Notes: a model not told the origin generated them from the sequence alone. A stretch of 64,000 nt of DNA from Sphingobium trunci (GCF_022664535.1 NZ_JAKUJY010000009.1:62001-126000); one strand, 5' to 3'; positions 35,123 to 45,759 are shown, counted from the stretch's first letter. Translations and numbers: made by a program.

Positions 35123-35916
35123 TTCGCCCGCTTCTGATTCAGCAATTCATAGGCCATCACCGCGCAGGCGACCGCCGCGTTCAGGCTGTCCGCCTTGCCC
35201 AGCATCGGCATCTTCACCAGCAGGTCGCATTCGGCTTCATAGCTCTCGGGCAGACCCTGCGCCTCATTGCCGACCAGCAGGAAGCTGGGGTTTCGATAGC
35301 GCGGCTCCTGATAGTCGTGGGTCGCCTTGAGGCTGGTGCCGATCAGTTCGCCTGGTCCCTGCCGCAGCCAGTGCATGAACTCGCCCCAGCGCGCCTGGGT
35401 GATGGATTGGGTGAAGAGCGCCCCCATGCTGGCGCGCACCGATTCGACGGAAAAAGGATCGACGCAATCGTCGATCAGGATCAGCCCGCCCGCGCCCACG
35501 GCGTCGCCGGTGCGCAGGATGGTGCCCAGATTTCCCGGATCGCGCAGCGACTGGGCGACGATCCAGATGTCGGCCTTGCTCCGGTCGAGCTTCGCCAGGG
35601 GAGTCAACCGGTCGCGATAGACGCCTACCACCGCCTGCGGATTATCCTTGCCGCTGATCTTGGAGAGAATGTCGGGCGTGGTTTCGATGATGTCGCCGCC
35701 TGCCGCCTCCATCGCCGCGATCAGGTCTGCGGCCAAGGGATGCGTCGACCCGGCATGGAACAGCATTTCCGGCAATACGCCTTCCTCGCGCGCCTCGGTG
35801 AGGATGCGCAGCCCTTCTGCCAGGAAGAGGCCTTCGGCCTTGCGGAACTTCTTTTCGCGCAGGGAACGGACGCGCTTCACCAGCGGGTTTGAAAATCCGG
35901 TGATTTCGCGTGCCAC
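35119..35916 (-). CDS. TrmH/SpoU-family RNA 2'-O-methyltransferase
   Basis: 265 residues. N-terminal RNA-binding substrate domain (SNPLVKRVRSLREKKFRKAEG) and C-terminal SPOUT domain with the three motifs: DPGNLGTILRTGDAVGAGGLI, LLVGNEAQGLPE and SLNAAVACAVMAYELL. Typically modifies rRNA or tRNA ribose; the exact site is unknown. Overlaps the MFS gene by four bases. Confidence 0.92.
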   Translation of the reverse strand: MAREITGFSNPLVKRVRSLREKKFRKAEGLFLAEGLRILTEAREEGVLPEMLFHAGSTHPLAADLIAAMEAAGGDIIETTPDILSKISGKDNPQAVVGVYRDRLTPLAKLDRSKADIWIVAQSLRDPGNLGTILRTGDAVGAGGLILIDDCVDPFSVESVRASMGALFTQSITQARWGEFMHWLRQGPGELIGTSLKATHDYQEPRYRNPSFLLVGNEAQGLPESYEAECDLLVKMPMLGKADSLNAAVACAVMAYELLNQKRAK

Positions 35917-35996
35917 GATCCTGTCTCAAACCTTTTGAATGTCCGCCGAAGCGGCTTCTCTATAGGGGGATCGCAAAAAAGGGTAGGGGGTCGGAG

Positions 35997-36992
<996 letters not shown>

Positions 36993-37106
36993 TGCCAAGG
37001 CACCTCAATTGGTGGCGCAGTCACTACTGCGTCCCGCGACTCTCTTTCTTATCCTCTGATAATCGCTCGGGGATATTTAACAAAGTTTTGGCAAAGGCAT
37101 CATGCC

Positions 37107-37379
37107 TCATTCCTCGCCGAACTTGTCCTCGACCAGCGTGACCAGCTTGCCCAGCGAATCAACGGCTTCCGGGCCGGTGGCGCTGATCGTGATGGAATCC
37201 CCCATCGCTGCGCCCAGCATCATCAGGCCCATGATCGACGTCCCGGTGACTTCGCTGCCATCCTTGCGCACGGTGATCTGGGCGGGAAGGCCGCTGGCTA
37301 GGGTCACGAATTTGGCGCTCGCGCGAGCGTGCAGGCCGCGCCTGTTGCTGATCCTGACTTCCTGGCTGACTTCGCTCAT
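37107..37379 (-). CDS. ptsH: Phosphocarrier protein HPr (nitrogen-type PTS)
   Basis: 90 residues. Phospho-accepting His17 in RRGLHARASAKF and a serine near residue 48 (GTSIMGLMML), the site phosphorylated by HPr kinase. Overlaps the EIIA gene by four bases. Together with EIIA, HprK and PtsP (59.8 kb) it forms a sugar-independent PTS that reports PEP and nitrogen state. Confidence 0.95.
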   Translation of the reverse strand: MSEVSQEVRISNRRGLHARASAKFVTLASGLPAQITVRKDGSEVTGTSIMGLMMLGAAMGDSITISATGPEAVDSLGKLVTLVEDKFGEE

Positions 37380-37780
37380 GTAGTGCTACCCAACAGTTCC
37401 GACGCAACGCTGATATATTTCTGCCCCGCTTCCCGCGCCGCGGCAACGGCCTGCCGCACGTCCATGACCTTGCGCGCGCTTTCCAGGCGGATCAGCATGG
37501 GCAGGTTGATGCCCGCGATCACTTCGATCTCGCCGGCCTTCAGCAGCGAAATGGCAAGGTTGGACGGGGTGCCGCCGAACAGATCGGTCAGCAGGATCAC
37601 GCCGGACCCGTCATTGACGCGCTCGACCGCACCGGCAATGTCGGCACGGCGCATCTCCATATCATCCTCCGGGCCAATGCAGATGGTCTCGATCTGCTGC
37701 TGCGGACCGACGACATGCTCCATCGCGACGACGAATTCCGTCGCCAGCGCCCCGTGGGTGACGAGTACCAGTCCTATCAT
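37376..37780 (-). CDS. PTS EIIA component, mannose type (EIIA-Ntr/ManX-like)
   Basis: 134 residues. MIGLVLVTHGALA with the phosphorylated His9 and LLTDLFGGTPSNLAISLL are the EIIA-Man signature. There is no EIIB or EIIC in the window, so it is a regulatory phospho-acceptor, as in other alphaproteobacteria. ATG 37780 starts the fold directly; longer frames have no homology. Between rapZ and HPr. Confidence 0.93.
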   Translation of the reverse strand: MIGLVLVTHGALATEFVVAMEHVVGPQQQIETICIGPEDDMEMRRADIAGAVERVNDGSGVILLTDLFGGTPSNLAISLLKAGEIEVIAGINLPMLIRLESARKVMDVRQAVAAAREAGQKYISVASELLGSTT

Positions 37781-37805
37781 CTTGCTTGCGTGGCCCACCT
37801 GTTTT

Positions 37806-38744
37806 TCATGATATTGCTTTCGGGCCTCCCGGTCTGCGCTTCTCCAGGGCATCCTGGGGCGCTGATTCCATATTGCGGTGCGAGACCGTGGGCGAAAAGC
37901 CCGCGTCTTGCAAGTATCTCGCGACACGTTCGGCGACATGGACCGAACGGTGCCGCCCGCCGGTGCAGCCGAACGCGACGGTAATATAGCTTTTTCCGCC
38001 TTCCGCATAACGGGGCAGCAGCAGCGCCAGCAGTTGCTCGATCCGTTGCAACGCCTCCTCGTAGGCGGGATCGTCCATGATATAGGCAGCGACATCGGGA
38101 TCGAGCCCGGTCTTGGGCCGCAGCGCCTCCTCCCAATGCGGATTGCGCAGGAAGCGCATGTCGAACATCAGATCGGCGTTGAGCGGAACCCCGCGCGAGT
38201 AACCGAAGGACAGGATGGTCAGGACCGGGTCGGAAAACCCCTCCCGCGCGAAGCGGTTGCGGATTTCCTGCTGCAACGCATTGCTGCTGAGACTGCTGGT
38301 GTCGATCACCTGGCTGGCCCAGCGGCGCAGCGGCTCGATCAGTTCGCGCTCGCGGGCGATGCCATCGGCGGCGGGGCGGTCGGCGGCCAGCGGGTGGCGG
38401 CGGCGTGTCTCGGCAAAGCGGCGTTCCAGCTCCGCGCCCGAACAGTCCAGGAACAGTGTCTCGACATCATGGCCATAGCGGGTCCGCAGCGCCTTGATGC
38501 GCTGGACGATGGCCCCTGCGTCGAAACCGCGCGTTCGCGCATCGATGCCGAGCGCCAGCGGACGGTCGTCCCCTTCGTCATGGCCGTGCGGAAGCGGAGT
38601 GCCCAGCAGCCGATCGAGCAGCACCAGCGGCAGATTGTCCACCACCTCCCAGCCCATATCCTCCAACGTCTTGAGCGCGGTGGTCTTGCCAGCGCCCGAC
38701 AGGCCGGAAACGAGCAGGATGGTCTTCGGCGAATCGGGGTTCAC
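37806..38744 (-). CDS. rapZ: RNase adapter protein RapZ (YvcJ family)
   Basis: 312-residue P-loop protein. Walker A GLSGAGKTTALKTLEDMG near residues 14-31; VVDNLPLVLLDRL; LSFGYSRGVPLNADLMFDMRFLRNP; and FGCTGGRHRSVHVAERVA near the C-terminus, all family signatures. Binds nucleotides and in E. coli targets a small RNA for decay; its role here is likely coupled to the PTS. Overlaps hprK by four bases. Confidence 0.95.
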   Translation of the reverse strand: MNPDSPKTILLVSGLSGAGKTTALKTLEDMGWEVVDNLPLVLLDRLLGTPLPHGHDEGDDRPLALGIDARTRGFDAGAIVQRIKALRTRYGHDVETLFLDCSGAELERRFAETRRRHPLAADRPAADGIARERELIEPLRRWASQVIDTSSLSSNALQQEIRNRFAREGFSDPVLTILSFGYSRGVPLNADLMFDMRFLRNPHWEEALRPKTGLDPDVAAYIMDDPAYEEALQRIEQLLALLLPRYAEGGKSYITVAFGCTGGRHRSVHVAERVARYLQDAGFSPTVSHRNMESAPQDALEKRRPGGPKAIS

Positions 38745-39190
38745 GACGGCCCCATGCTCTTGAGGCCCATATTCCTGACCGCCAGTTCGACCTTGATCGG
38801 CGCGGAAGCCTCGAACGGCGCGAGCCGGACCACCGGCACATCGATCCCGGCAATCGCCCGCATCGCGGTATCCAGCGGCATGCGCTCGACGGCATCGCTG
38901 AGGTCGACGGCCAGCGCGACCGGCGCATTGTCGGCATGGGGGACGTCGATCAGGCCCAGGCCGCGCACTTCCATCATGCCGACGATCCTGTCCGGCGCGC
39001 GCGCAAACAGGCGGCCTTCAATCTCCAGCACGCGGGTGTAATCGTCGCTCACCAGCACGGCGCCACGGTCGATCAGCCGCAGCGCCAGGTCGGACTTGCC
39101 CATGCCGCTCGCGCCGCAAAGCAGCACGGCGCGGCCGTCGATCGCCACGCTCGTCGCATGCAGGGTTTCGGAAGAGGGTGTCGACGCCAT
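38741..39190 (-). CDS. hprK: HPr kinase/phosphorylase, short alphaproteobacterial form
   Basis: 149 residues, the C-terminal kinase domain only; the N-terminal domain of Firmicutes HprK is absent, as usual in this class. Walker A GASGMGKSDLALRL near residues 26-39 and the signature MEVRGLGLIDV. Phosphorylates HPr on serine. Lies between chvG and rapZ. Confidence 0.93.
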   Translation of the reverse strand: MASTPSSETLHATSVAIDGRAVLLCGASGMGKSDLALRLIDRGAVLVSDDYTRVLEIEGRLFARAPDRIVGMMEVRGLGLIDVPHADNAPVALAVDLSDAVERMPLDTAMRAIAGIDVPVVRLAPFEASAPIKVELAVRNMGLKSMGPS

Positions 39191-39299
39191 ATCGCCTTAT
39201 CGCTTTGCCGCCATATTAGCTCTTGTTGGCGCTGGAGAAAATCGAATTGAGAGGGAAGAGTCCCAATTCAGAGCACCGTGCGCGAAGGGACGGCAAGCA

Positions 39300-40853
39300 T
39301 CATTCTGACACCATGCCCGGGTCCCGTTCCACCGCCATCGGCAGGCGCAGGATGAAGCAGGCGCCGCGCTGCGCATTTTCCCGGTCGGCGATGCTGATCT
39401 TGCCCTGATGGCCCTCCACGATGGAGCGCGCGATGGCGAGGCCCAGGCCCGAATGTTTGCCGAACGCTTCATTTTCCGGGCGGACGCTGTGGAAACGGCG
39501 GAAGACATGCTCGCGTTCGGCCCGAGGGACGCCCGGCCCCTCGTCCTCGACGCTGACCATGACTTCATTATGGGCGACGGTGGCGACGATCTGGACCAGC
39601 CCGCCATCGGGGGAGAAGGACACCGCATTGTCGATAAGGTTGTCGAGCACCCGGATGATCCGCTGTTCCTCGCCCAGAACCACCGCGACATTCTTGCGCG
39701 GCCGGGCGAAGGCCAGCCGCACGCCGCGCGGCACGCCCCGCGCCTCGCGGGCGACGACCATCTTCTCGATCAGCAGGCCGAGGTCGATCGGCTCGAAGCG
39801 GGTGCGGGAAAGCTGGGCGTCGATGCGAGAGGCTTCCGCGATGTCGGTCACCAGCCGGTCGAGCCGCCGCACATCATCCTGCGCGATCGCCATGAGCTGG
39901 GCGCGAAGCTCCGGTTTGTCGACGCGGTCAAGCGCATCGAGCGCGGACCGGAGCGAGGCGATGGGGTTTTTGAGTTCATGGCTGACATCGGCGGCGAAGG
40001 CGTCGGTGGCGTCGATCCGCTGGCGAAGCGCATGGCTCATGTCGGACAGGGCGCGGGCCAGCATGCCGATTTCATCGCGCCTGTCGGGCAGGCGCGGCAC
40101 GGTGACTTCGCGGGCCCGGCCGAGGCGCACACGGACCGCCGCGCGGGCGAGGCGCTGGAGCGGCCGAACGATGGTACGCGCGAGGAACAGCGACAGCAGC
40201 ACCGAGGCCAGTACCGCCGCCGCGAGCACCATGCCCAGGCGGAACCGCTCGGCCCGGACGGTGCGGGTGATGTCGCGGGCATTTTCCGTGGCGAGCAGGC
40301 TGGTCCCGTCCTTCAGGCCCACGGCGGCGGAGATCATGAAGGTGCGATCGGGCGCATAGCGATTGAGCGCCTGCGTCTGTCCGGTCTTGCGGACCATGAC
40401 GAGTTCCGGCCAGGCCTGCGCCCGGTCGATCGCCGGCTCCTCGAAATTGGGCGGCCGGTCGGCGGAAACGATACGGTCGATCGCCTTGTCGAGGAAGCGG
40501 GCGACATGGCGTTGCCATTCTTCCTCCTCCGGCAGACGCAGGCGATAGCGCGGCGCGTTCATTGTGAAGCTGTCCGCGATGAGGCGCCCGTCGGCATCAT
40601 AGCGGCGGACCCGGTCTTCGGTCTGTCGCGCATAGGCGGCGATCAGGTCATTCTGCCGATCCGCCGGGGCGTTTTCCAGGGCGATGGCAAGCAGCTTCAG
40701 TTCGCGCGCCGACTGGTAGAGCCGATCGTCGACGATGCGGGTGCGATAGCTGTCGAGATAGAAGAAGCCGCCCGCCAGCAGCGCCAGCGCGAACACATTT
40801 ACCGCCAGGATGCGCGGGGTCAGGCTGATCCGGCCGGACCAGTTCCTCCCCAT
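39300..40853 (-). CDS. chvG: Sensor histidine kinase ChvG
   Basis: 517 residues, inner membrane. First helix at about 13-33 (LAVNVFALALLAGGFFYLD), a large periplasmic sensor region, second helix near 230-250, HAMP, then the DHp domain with AADVSHELKNPIASL (phosphorylated His) and HATPase (DNLIDNAVSF, VEDEGPGVP, GLGLAIARSIVEG). In relatives ChvG senses acid or cell-wall stress. ATG 40853 starts 7 bases after the chvI stop. Confidence 0.93.
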   Translation of the reverse strand: MGRNWSGRISLTPRILAVNVFALALLAGGFFYLDSYRTRIVDDRLYQSARELKLLAIALENAPADRQNDLIAAYARQTEDRVRRYDADGRLIADSFTMNAPRYRLRLPEEEEWQRHVARFLDKAIDRIVSADRPPNFEEPAIDRAQAWPELVMVRKTGQTQALNRYAPDRTFMISAAVGLKDGTSLLATENARDITRTVRAERFRLGMVLAAAVLASVLLSLFLARTIVRPLQRLARAAVRVRLGRAREVTVPRLPDRRDEIGMLARALSDMSHALRQRIDATDAFAADVSHELKNPIASLRSALDALDRVDKPELRAQLMAIAQDDVRRLDRLVTDIAEASRIDAQLSRTRFEPIDLGLLIEKMVVAREARGVPRGVRLAFARPRKNVAVVLGEEQRIIRVLDNLIDNAVSFSPDGGLVQIVATVAHNEVMVSVEDEGPGVPRAEREHVFRRFHSVRPENEAFGKHSGLGLAIARSIVEGHQGKISIADRENAQRGACFILRLPMAVERDPGMVSE

Positions 40854-40860
40854 GCTCCCG

Positions 40861-41568
40861 TCAGACCTCTTCGGAGAAACGGTATCCGGCGCCATAGAGT
40901 GTATCGATCGCGTTGAATTCGGAGTCGACTTCGCGGAACTTGCGGCGAAGGCGCTTGATGTGGCTGTCGATGGTGCGGTCGTCGACATAGACGTCATCCT
41001 GATAGGCGGCATCCATCAACTGGTTGCGGTTCTTGACCACGCCGGGGCGGGTGGCGAGCGTTTCCAGAATCAGGAATTCGGTCACCGTCAGCGTGACGTC
41101 GCGGCCATTCCATTTCACCCGGTGGCGCGCAGGGTCCATTTCCAGGCGGCCGCGGACGATCGGTTCGGCAACCGGCTCATCGGGCAGGCTGTCGGTGCGG
41201 CTGAACTCGGCGCGGCGCAGGATGGCCCGGATGCGCGCGATCAGCAGCCGCTGGGAAAAGGGCTTCGAGATATAGTCGTCCGCGCCCATGGCGAGACCCA
41301 GCGCCTCGTCCAGTTCATCCGCCTTGGAGGTCAGGAAGATGACGGGCATCTGGCTTTTCTCACGCAGCCGCCGCAACAGTTCCAGCCCGTCCATTTGCGG
41401 CATCTTGATGTCGAATACCGCCAGATCGGCGGGATTTTCGACCAATGCCTTCAGCGCGGCCTCCGGGTCGGAATAGAGGCGCGTCAGGAATCCCTCAGTC
41501 TGCAACGCGATGGATACAGAGGTCAGGATATTCTTGTCGTCGTCCACCAGAGCGATGGTTGCGGTCAT
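40861..41568 (-). CDS. chvI: Response regulator ChvI
   Basis: 235 residues, OmpR/PhoB family. Receiver with Asp9-Asp11 pocket and phospho-acceptor Asp53 ([13 protein letters not shown]); Lys in [10 protein letters not shown]-terminal winged helix ([36 protein letters not shown]). It heads the cluster chvI-chvG-hprK-rapZ-EIIA-HPr and is divergent from pckA. The ATG at 41568 was chosen over upstream frame because the receiver begins [10 protein letters not shown]. Confidence 0.95.
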   Translation of the reverse strand: MTATIALVDDDKNILTSVSIALQTEGFLTRLYSDPEAALKALVENPADLAVFDIKMPQMDGLELLRRLREKSQMPVIFLTSKADELDEALGLAMGADDYISKPFSQRLLIARIRAILRRAEFSRTDSLPDEPVAEPIVRGRLEMDPARHRVKWNGRDVTLTVTEFLILETLATRPGVVKNRNQLMDAAYQDDVYVDDRTIDSHIKRLRRKFREVDSEFNAIDTLYGAGYRFSEEV

Positions 41569-41740
41569 GCCTTGTCCCAAAATCGTCCGGCCAGAAGCCT
41601 CTGCCAGAACCGTCCGTCAGCCAAATGCGGCCTGTGAGACCCAAGCGTTAGACGATGCCGCCTGCCGTCGCAAGGAAGGCTGAATGAGGCGGGTTATGCG
41701 GTGTAGCCGTGGGAATTCGGGATAAATGCAGCCATGGGGC

Positions 41741-41802
41741 CGTTTGCCGGGATTTGACGCATCATCAGCAAACGCTTATTGCCCTTGTGTCTGCAGCAAA
41801 CG
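41741..41802. promoter_or_regulatory. Triple GCAAACG site array between chvI and pckA
   Basis: CGTTTGC at 41741-41747 (reverse orientation) and GCAAACG at 41768-41774 and 41796-41802 (forward, both within CAGCAAACG). Centre spacing is 27 and 28 bases. The rest of the 330-base chvI-pckA gap (41569-41898) holds no gene. The sites could be bound by ChvI or another regulator of pckA; that is inference. Confidence 0.4.
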
Positions 41803-41898
41803 GCGGCACGCGGCTTGAAGCCCGCGGCGCCCAGAGGCGGACCGGCCGTAAACATGATAAGATGGCGGCCGGACATAATGATATTCAGGAGCAAAGGC

Positions 41899-43494
41899 GT
41901 GCAGGCCAAATCCTCTTTCACCCTGGATCAGCAGGGCATTTCTACTCAGGCTGTTCAATATTGGAATCTGGGCACCGCGCCCCTGGTCGAAGCCGCGCTC
42001 GCCAATGGCGAAGGCATTTTGGCGAAGGACGGCCCGCTGGTTGTCAAGACCGGCAAGCATACCGGCCGCAGCGCCAGCGACAAGTTCATCGTCAAGGATG
42101 CGGAAACCGAATCCACCGTCTGGTGGGGCAAGACCAACGTGCCCATGACGCCCGAACATTTCGCGGCGCTCAAGGCGGACTTCTTCGCCGCGCTGGGGCA
42201 GAAGGACAAGCTCTACGTCGCCGACCTGTTCGGCGGCTCGCAGCCGGAGCATCGCGTGAAGGTGCGCGTGATCAACGAACTGGCCTGGCACAATCTCTTC
42301 ATCCGTACCCTGCTGGTCCGCCCGGCGGCCGAGGAACTGCCGGACTTCGCGCCGGAATATACCATCATCGACCTGCCGACCTTCAAGGCCGATCCGGCCC
42401 GCCACGGCAGCCGCAGCGAGACGGTGATCGCGGTCAACTTCACCGAAAAGCTGATTCTGATCGGCGGCACCCGCTATGCCGGCGAGATGAAGAAGTCGGT
42501 CTTCGGCATCCTCAACTATCTGCTGCCGACGCATGGCGTGATGCCGATGCACTGCTCCGCCAATATCGGCCCTAACGGCGACACCGCCGTCTTCTTCGGC
42601 CTGTCGGGCACTGGCAAGACCACTTTGTCGGCCGACGCCAGCCGCACGCTGATCGGCGATGACGAGCATGGCTGGTCGGATACCGCCGTCTTCAATTTCG
42701 AGGGCGGCTGCTATGCCAAGATGATCAACCTGTCGGCCGAGGCCGAGCCGGAGATATTCGCCACCACCAAGCGCTTCGGCACGGTGCTGGAAAATGTCGT
42801 GATCGACGAGGAAACCCGTGAGATCGACCTGGACGACAACAGCCTGGCCGAGAACAGTCGCGGCTCCTACCCGATCGATTTCATCCCGAACGCGTCGGAA
42901 AAGAATCTGGGGCCGGTGCCCAAGAACATCATCTTCCTGACAGCGGATGCCTATGGCGTGCTGCCGCCGATCGCGCGACTGACGCCGGACCAGGCCATGT
43001 ATCACTTCCTGTCGGGCTATACGGCGCGCGTCGCGGGCACCGAGATCGGCGTGACGGAGCCTTCGGCGACCTTCTCGACCTGCTTTGGCGCGCCCTTCAT
43101 GCCGCGTCACCCATCGGTCTACGGCAATCTGCTGAAGGAGCGGATCAACAAGGGCGGCGTGACCTGCTGGCTGGTCAACACCGGCTGGACCGGCGGCAAA
43201 TATGGCGTCGGCAATCGCATGCCGATCAAGGTCACGCGCGCGCTGCTCAATGCCGCGCTCGACGGCAGCCTCAACAATGTCGAATTCCGCGTCGACCCCA
43301 ATTTCGGCTTCCAGGTGCCGGTCGCGGTGCCGGGCGTGGATTCGACCATTCTCGATCCGCGGGCGACCTGGGCCGACAAGGCTGCCTATGACGATACCGC
43401 CGCCGGTCTGGTGAAGCAGTTCGTCGACAATTTCGCCCAATTTGTGGATCATGTCGATGAATCGGTGCGCGACGCGGCACTGACGGCTGCCTGA
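41899..43494 (+). CDS. pckA: Phosphoenolpyruvate carboxykinase (ATP)
   Basis: 531-residue enzyme making PEP from oxaloacetate in gluconeogenesis. Kinase-1a [15 protein letters not shown], kinase-2 IGDDEHGW, substrate segment [13 protein letters not shown] and the C-terminal [14 protein letters not shown] are present. GTG 41899 has an ideally spaced GGAG; an upstream ATG (41878) is in frame but has no ribosome site. Divergent from chvI; ChvGI-dependence of pckA is established in Agrobacterium. PEP links it to the PTS encoded next door. Confidence 0.96.
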   Translation: MQAKSSFTLDQQGISTQAVQYWNLGTAPLVEAALANGEGILAKDGPLVVKTGKHTGRSASDKFIVKDAETESTVWWGKTNVPMTPEHFAALKADFFAALGQKDKLYVADLFGGSQPEHRVKVRVINELAWHNLFIRTLLVRPAAEELPDFAPEYTIIDLPTFKADPARHGSRSETVIAVNFTEKLILIGGTRYAGEMKKSVFGILNYLLPTHGVMPMHCSANIGPNGDTAVFFGLSGTGKTTLSADASRTLIGDDEHGWSDTAVFNFEGGCYAKMINLSAEAEPEIFATTKRFGTVLENVVIDEETREIDLDDNSLAENSRGSYPIDFIPNASEKNLGPVPKNIIFLTADAYGVLPPIARLTPDQAMYHFLSGYTARVAGTEIGVTEPSATFSTCFGAPFMPRHPSVYGNLLKERINKGGVTCWLVNTGWTGGKYGVGNRMPIKVTRALLNAALDGSLNNVEFRVDPNFGFQVPVAVPGVDSTILDPRATWADKAAYDDTAAGLVKQFVDNFAQFVDHVDESVRDAALTAA

Positions 43495-43519
43495 CGGCAA
43501 GATCATTTCGGTCGGGATC

Positions 43520-43558
43520 GGGAGGCCGGGGGCATGTTTCCCCGGCCTCTTTTTCTTT
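43520..43558 (+). terminator. Rho-independent terminator of pckA
   Basis: Ten-bp stem GAGGCCGGGG (43522-43531) with CCCCGGCCTC (43540-43549), followed by TTTTTCTTT. Confidence 0.9.
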
Positions 43559-43611
43559 CGGCCGGCGTGACAGGATGCTATGCTGGGGTAAATTTCAGCG
43601 GGATCCGTGTC

Positions 43612-43929
43612 ATGGCTATGTTTGACGATATTCTGGGCAATATGGGTGGTCTGGAGGCGGTTGCGGCGAAGATCGGCCTTCAGCCCGACCAGATGCAAGC
43701 ATTGATGAGTGAAATCGGCGGCAAGATCGCATCGGGCGAGACGGATGTCGCGGCCTTGGCGACGACGGCGGCCGAACATGGCGTGTCGGCCGACAAATTG
43801 CAGGAGCTTTTTGCGCATTTTGGTGGACCCGAAGCAATCCTGTCGAAGATTGGTGGGCTGTTCGATCGCGATGGCGACGGTAATCCGCTCAATGAATTGG
43901 GCAGTCTGGCCAAGGGTCTGTTCGGTTAG
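43612..43929 (+). CDS. Small cytoplasmic protein with EF-hand-like loop (DUF937-like)
   Basis: 105 residues, mostly helical and acidic. The C-terminal segment DRDGDGNPLNELGSLAKGLF resembles an EF-hand or dockerin calcium loop followed by the LGSLAKGLFG end seen in DUF937/YidB-type proteins; membership is uncertain. ATG 43612 (or 43618) gives the shortest sensible protein; an upstream in-frame extension runs through the pckA terminator. No signal peptide. Confidence 0.6.
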   Translation: MAMFDDILGNMGGLEAVAAKIGLQPDQMQALMSEIGGKIASGETDVAALATTAAEHGVSADKLQELFAHFGGPEAILSKIGGLFDRDGDGNPLNELGSLAKGLFG

Positions 43930-44443
43930 GCATCGCTTATCGCGTTTGAACAACGGCTTTTGCTTACCTGTTGTTGATCGGTCCTTTATACCGATCTTGG
44001 GGTATGTCTTTCGTTGGGTAATTGATTATGGCGCTGTTGCGGGATCGAGCCTATGGGTGCTCGGGGGCAAGGGGACATCGCCATGGTCGGGAACATGCTG
44101 CGGAATGGAGCGGTCGTTGCAGCCTTGTGGGGCGGCAACGTGCAGGCGCAGGAGCATTTTTTGAGGATGGAAGGATTGCGGGAGGGGCCATGCCCGCATG
44201 GCAGCGCCCTGGCGGTGGCGCGTCTCGCTGACCTGCCCTGTTGTGTCCCGGCCCGGCGTGCTGCGCGCATTTGCCCGCGGGCTTGAACGGGACGGCTGAT
44301 CGTCAGCTTTCGCACAGACAAGTTTTTTTCGCCTTGCCTTCGCGCGTCCCAAGGGGCATTCGCGCTGCATGCTTATTGCGAAGCCCACGCAACTGACGTT
44401 CGTTGGAGCGCCGGTCGTCCTGGATTTGGCAGGGGAAAAGGTT
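43930..44443 (+). other. 514-base gap before ferredoxin-NADP reductase
   Basis: No gene is supported here. A 77-codon open frame at 44053-44286 has no homology or ribosome site. GC is mixed, with a short hairpin GGCTGATCGTCAGC near 44294 and T7 at 44323. It may hold the reductase promoter or a small RNA; nothing decisive is visible. Confidence 0.4.
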
Positions 44444-45259
44444 TTGAACGACGTGACGATCGAAAAGCCGGTGCTGGAACCGACCGGTGCGCTCTCTGTG
44501 GAAACCGTGCTGTCCGTGAGGCATTGGAACGAGCATCTGTTCAGCTTCCGGATCACGCGGCCGGCGAGCTTCCGCTTCCGTTCGGGCGAGTTCGTCATGA
44601 TTGGCTTGCAGGGGGACAATGGCAAGCCGCTGCTGCGCGCCTATTCGGTGGCCAGCCCCGCCTGGGACGAGGAACTGGAGTTCCTGTCGATCAAGGTGCA
44701 GGACGGCCCGCTGACCTCCAGGCTCCAGCTGATCCAGCCGGGCGACCAGATTTATCTCGGCCGCAAACCGACCGGCACGCTCGTCACCGATGCGCTGCTG
44801 CCGGGCAAGCGGCTGTTCATGCTCTCGACGGGCACGGGCCTGGCGCCTTTCCTCAGCCTGGCGCGCGATCCGGACGTATACGAATTTTACGAGCAGGTCG
44901 TCATCGTCCATTCGGTTCGCCGGGTCAGCGACCTGGCCTTCCATGATGAGCTGTCGGGCAAGCTGGCGGACGACCCGCTGGTGTCGGAGCAGGCGGCGGC
45001 GCAGTTTCACTATGTGCCGACCGTCACGCGTGAGCCGTTCCGCAACAATGTGCGGATCGACAAGCTGATGGAAACGGGCGCGCTGTTCGACGGCATTCCT
45101 GGCGAACGGAGGTTCAACCCGGAAACCGACCGGATCATGATGTGCGGCAGCATGGAGATGATCAAGCAGTTCGGCGCCTATTTCGAGGAGCAGGGCTTTG
45201 CCGAAGGTTCCAATGCGGCGCCCGGTGCCTATGTGATCGAGCGCGCCTTCGTCGGCTGA
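44444..45259 (+). CDS. fpr: Ferredoxin--NADP reductase
   Basis: 271-residue flavoprotein moving electrons between NADPH and ferredoxin. FAD motif RAYSVASP, pyrophosphate/ NADP segment LSTGTGLAPFLSLARDP, and the C-terminal GAYVIERAFVG are Fpr signatures; MMCGSMEMIKQFG is the NADP-site loop. The likely start is TTG 44444 (LNDVTIEKPVLEP), following AGGGGAAAAGG; an in-frame ATG at 44369 would add 25 residues without homology. Provides oxidative-stress and Fe-S electron supply. Confidence 0.9.
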   Translation: MNDVTIEKPVLEPTGALSVETVLSVRHWNEHLFSFRITRPASFRFRSGEFVMIGLQGDNGKPLLRAYSVASPAWDEELEFLSIKVQDGPLTSRLQLIQPGDQIYLGRKPTGTLVTDALLPGKRLFMLSTGTGLAPFLSLARDPDVYEFYEQVVIVHSVRRVSDLAFHDELSGKLADDPLVSEQAAAQFHYVPTVTREPFRNNVRIDKLMETGALFDGIPGERRFNPETDRIMMCGSMEMIKQFGAYFEEQGFAEGSNAAPGAYVIERAFVG

Positions 45260-45278
45260 TCATTTTCCGAACGATGAG

Positions 45279-45312
45279 AAAAAAGGGCTGGCGGCGACGC
45301 CGGCCCTTTCTG
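45279..45312. terminator. Bidirectional terminator between fpr and nfeD
   Basis: Eleven-bp stem 45282-45292 with 45299-45309, one G-T pair, A-run on the left and TTT on the right; it can serve both convergent genes. Confidence 0.8.
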
Positions 45313-45315
45313 CTT

Positions 45316-45759
45316 TCAGGCGAGCTCGACCGTCAGGACCGAGGCTTCCGCGCCGGTCACCCGGACCCGTGTGCCAGCCGGAGCGTCAGGGCCGCGGCAG
45401 GACCAGACGCTGTCGCCTACCTTCACACGGCCGCGACCATTGTCGATCGGTTCGACGACAGTAACGATCTCGCCCACCAGCCGAGCGGTGCGGTCGTTGA
45501 GCAGCGGGTCCTGCGAGTCCACGGGATGGGATGTGTACCAGCGGCGGCCGCCCCAGACCGAGACCAGGCAGAGAAAGGCAAACAGCAGCAATTGCAGCGG
45601 CAGCGAGATCGGCAGGACCAGGGCGACAAGCCCCGTCACCGCCGCCGCCAGCGCAACCCAGATCAGGAAGACCCCCGGCATCAGCACCTCGGCCATGCTG
45701 AGCAGTGCCGCGAAGACCAGCCAGCCCCAATGATCGTCCAGCAGGGCAAGCCAGGCCAT
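45316..45759 (-). CDS. NfeD-like membrane protein
   Basis: 147 residues: two or three N-terminal helices (VFAALLSMAEVLMPGVFLIW; ALVLPISLPLQLLLFAFLC) and a C-terminal OB-fold (LVGEIVTVVEPIDNGRGRVKVGDSVW, VRVTGAEASVL). Always partnered with an SPFH protein, as here; its start touches the SPFH stop. Believed to help organise membrane microdomains. Confidence 0.9.
   Translation of the reverse strand: MAWLALLDDHWGWLVFAALLSMAEVLMPGVFLIWVALAAAVTGLVALVLPISLPLQLLLFAFLCLVSVWGGRRWYTSHPVDSQDPLLNDRTARLVGEIVTVVEPIDNGRGRVKVGDSVWSCRGPDAPAGTRVRVTGAEASVLTVELA

Noticed and set aside
44053..44286. Short frame with a faint signal-peptide look before fpr
   Set aside because: No ribosome site, no homology, and the C-terminal half is Arg/Ala/Cys noise.
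44369..44443. ATG 44369 as the fpr start
   Set aside because: Would add residues not found in the family and no ribosome site precedes it; TTG 44444 follows AGGGGAAAAGG.
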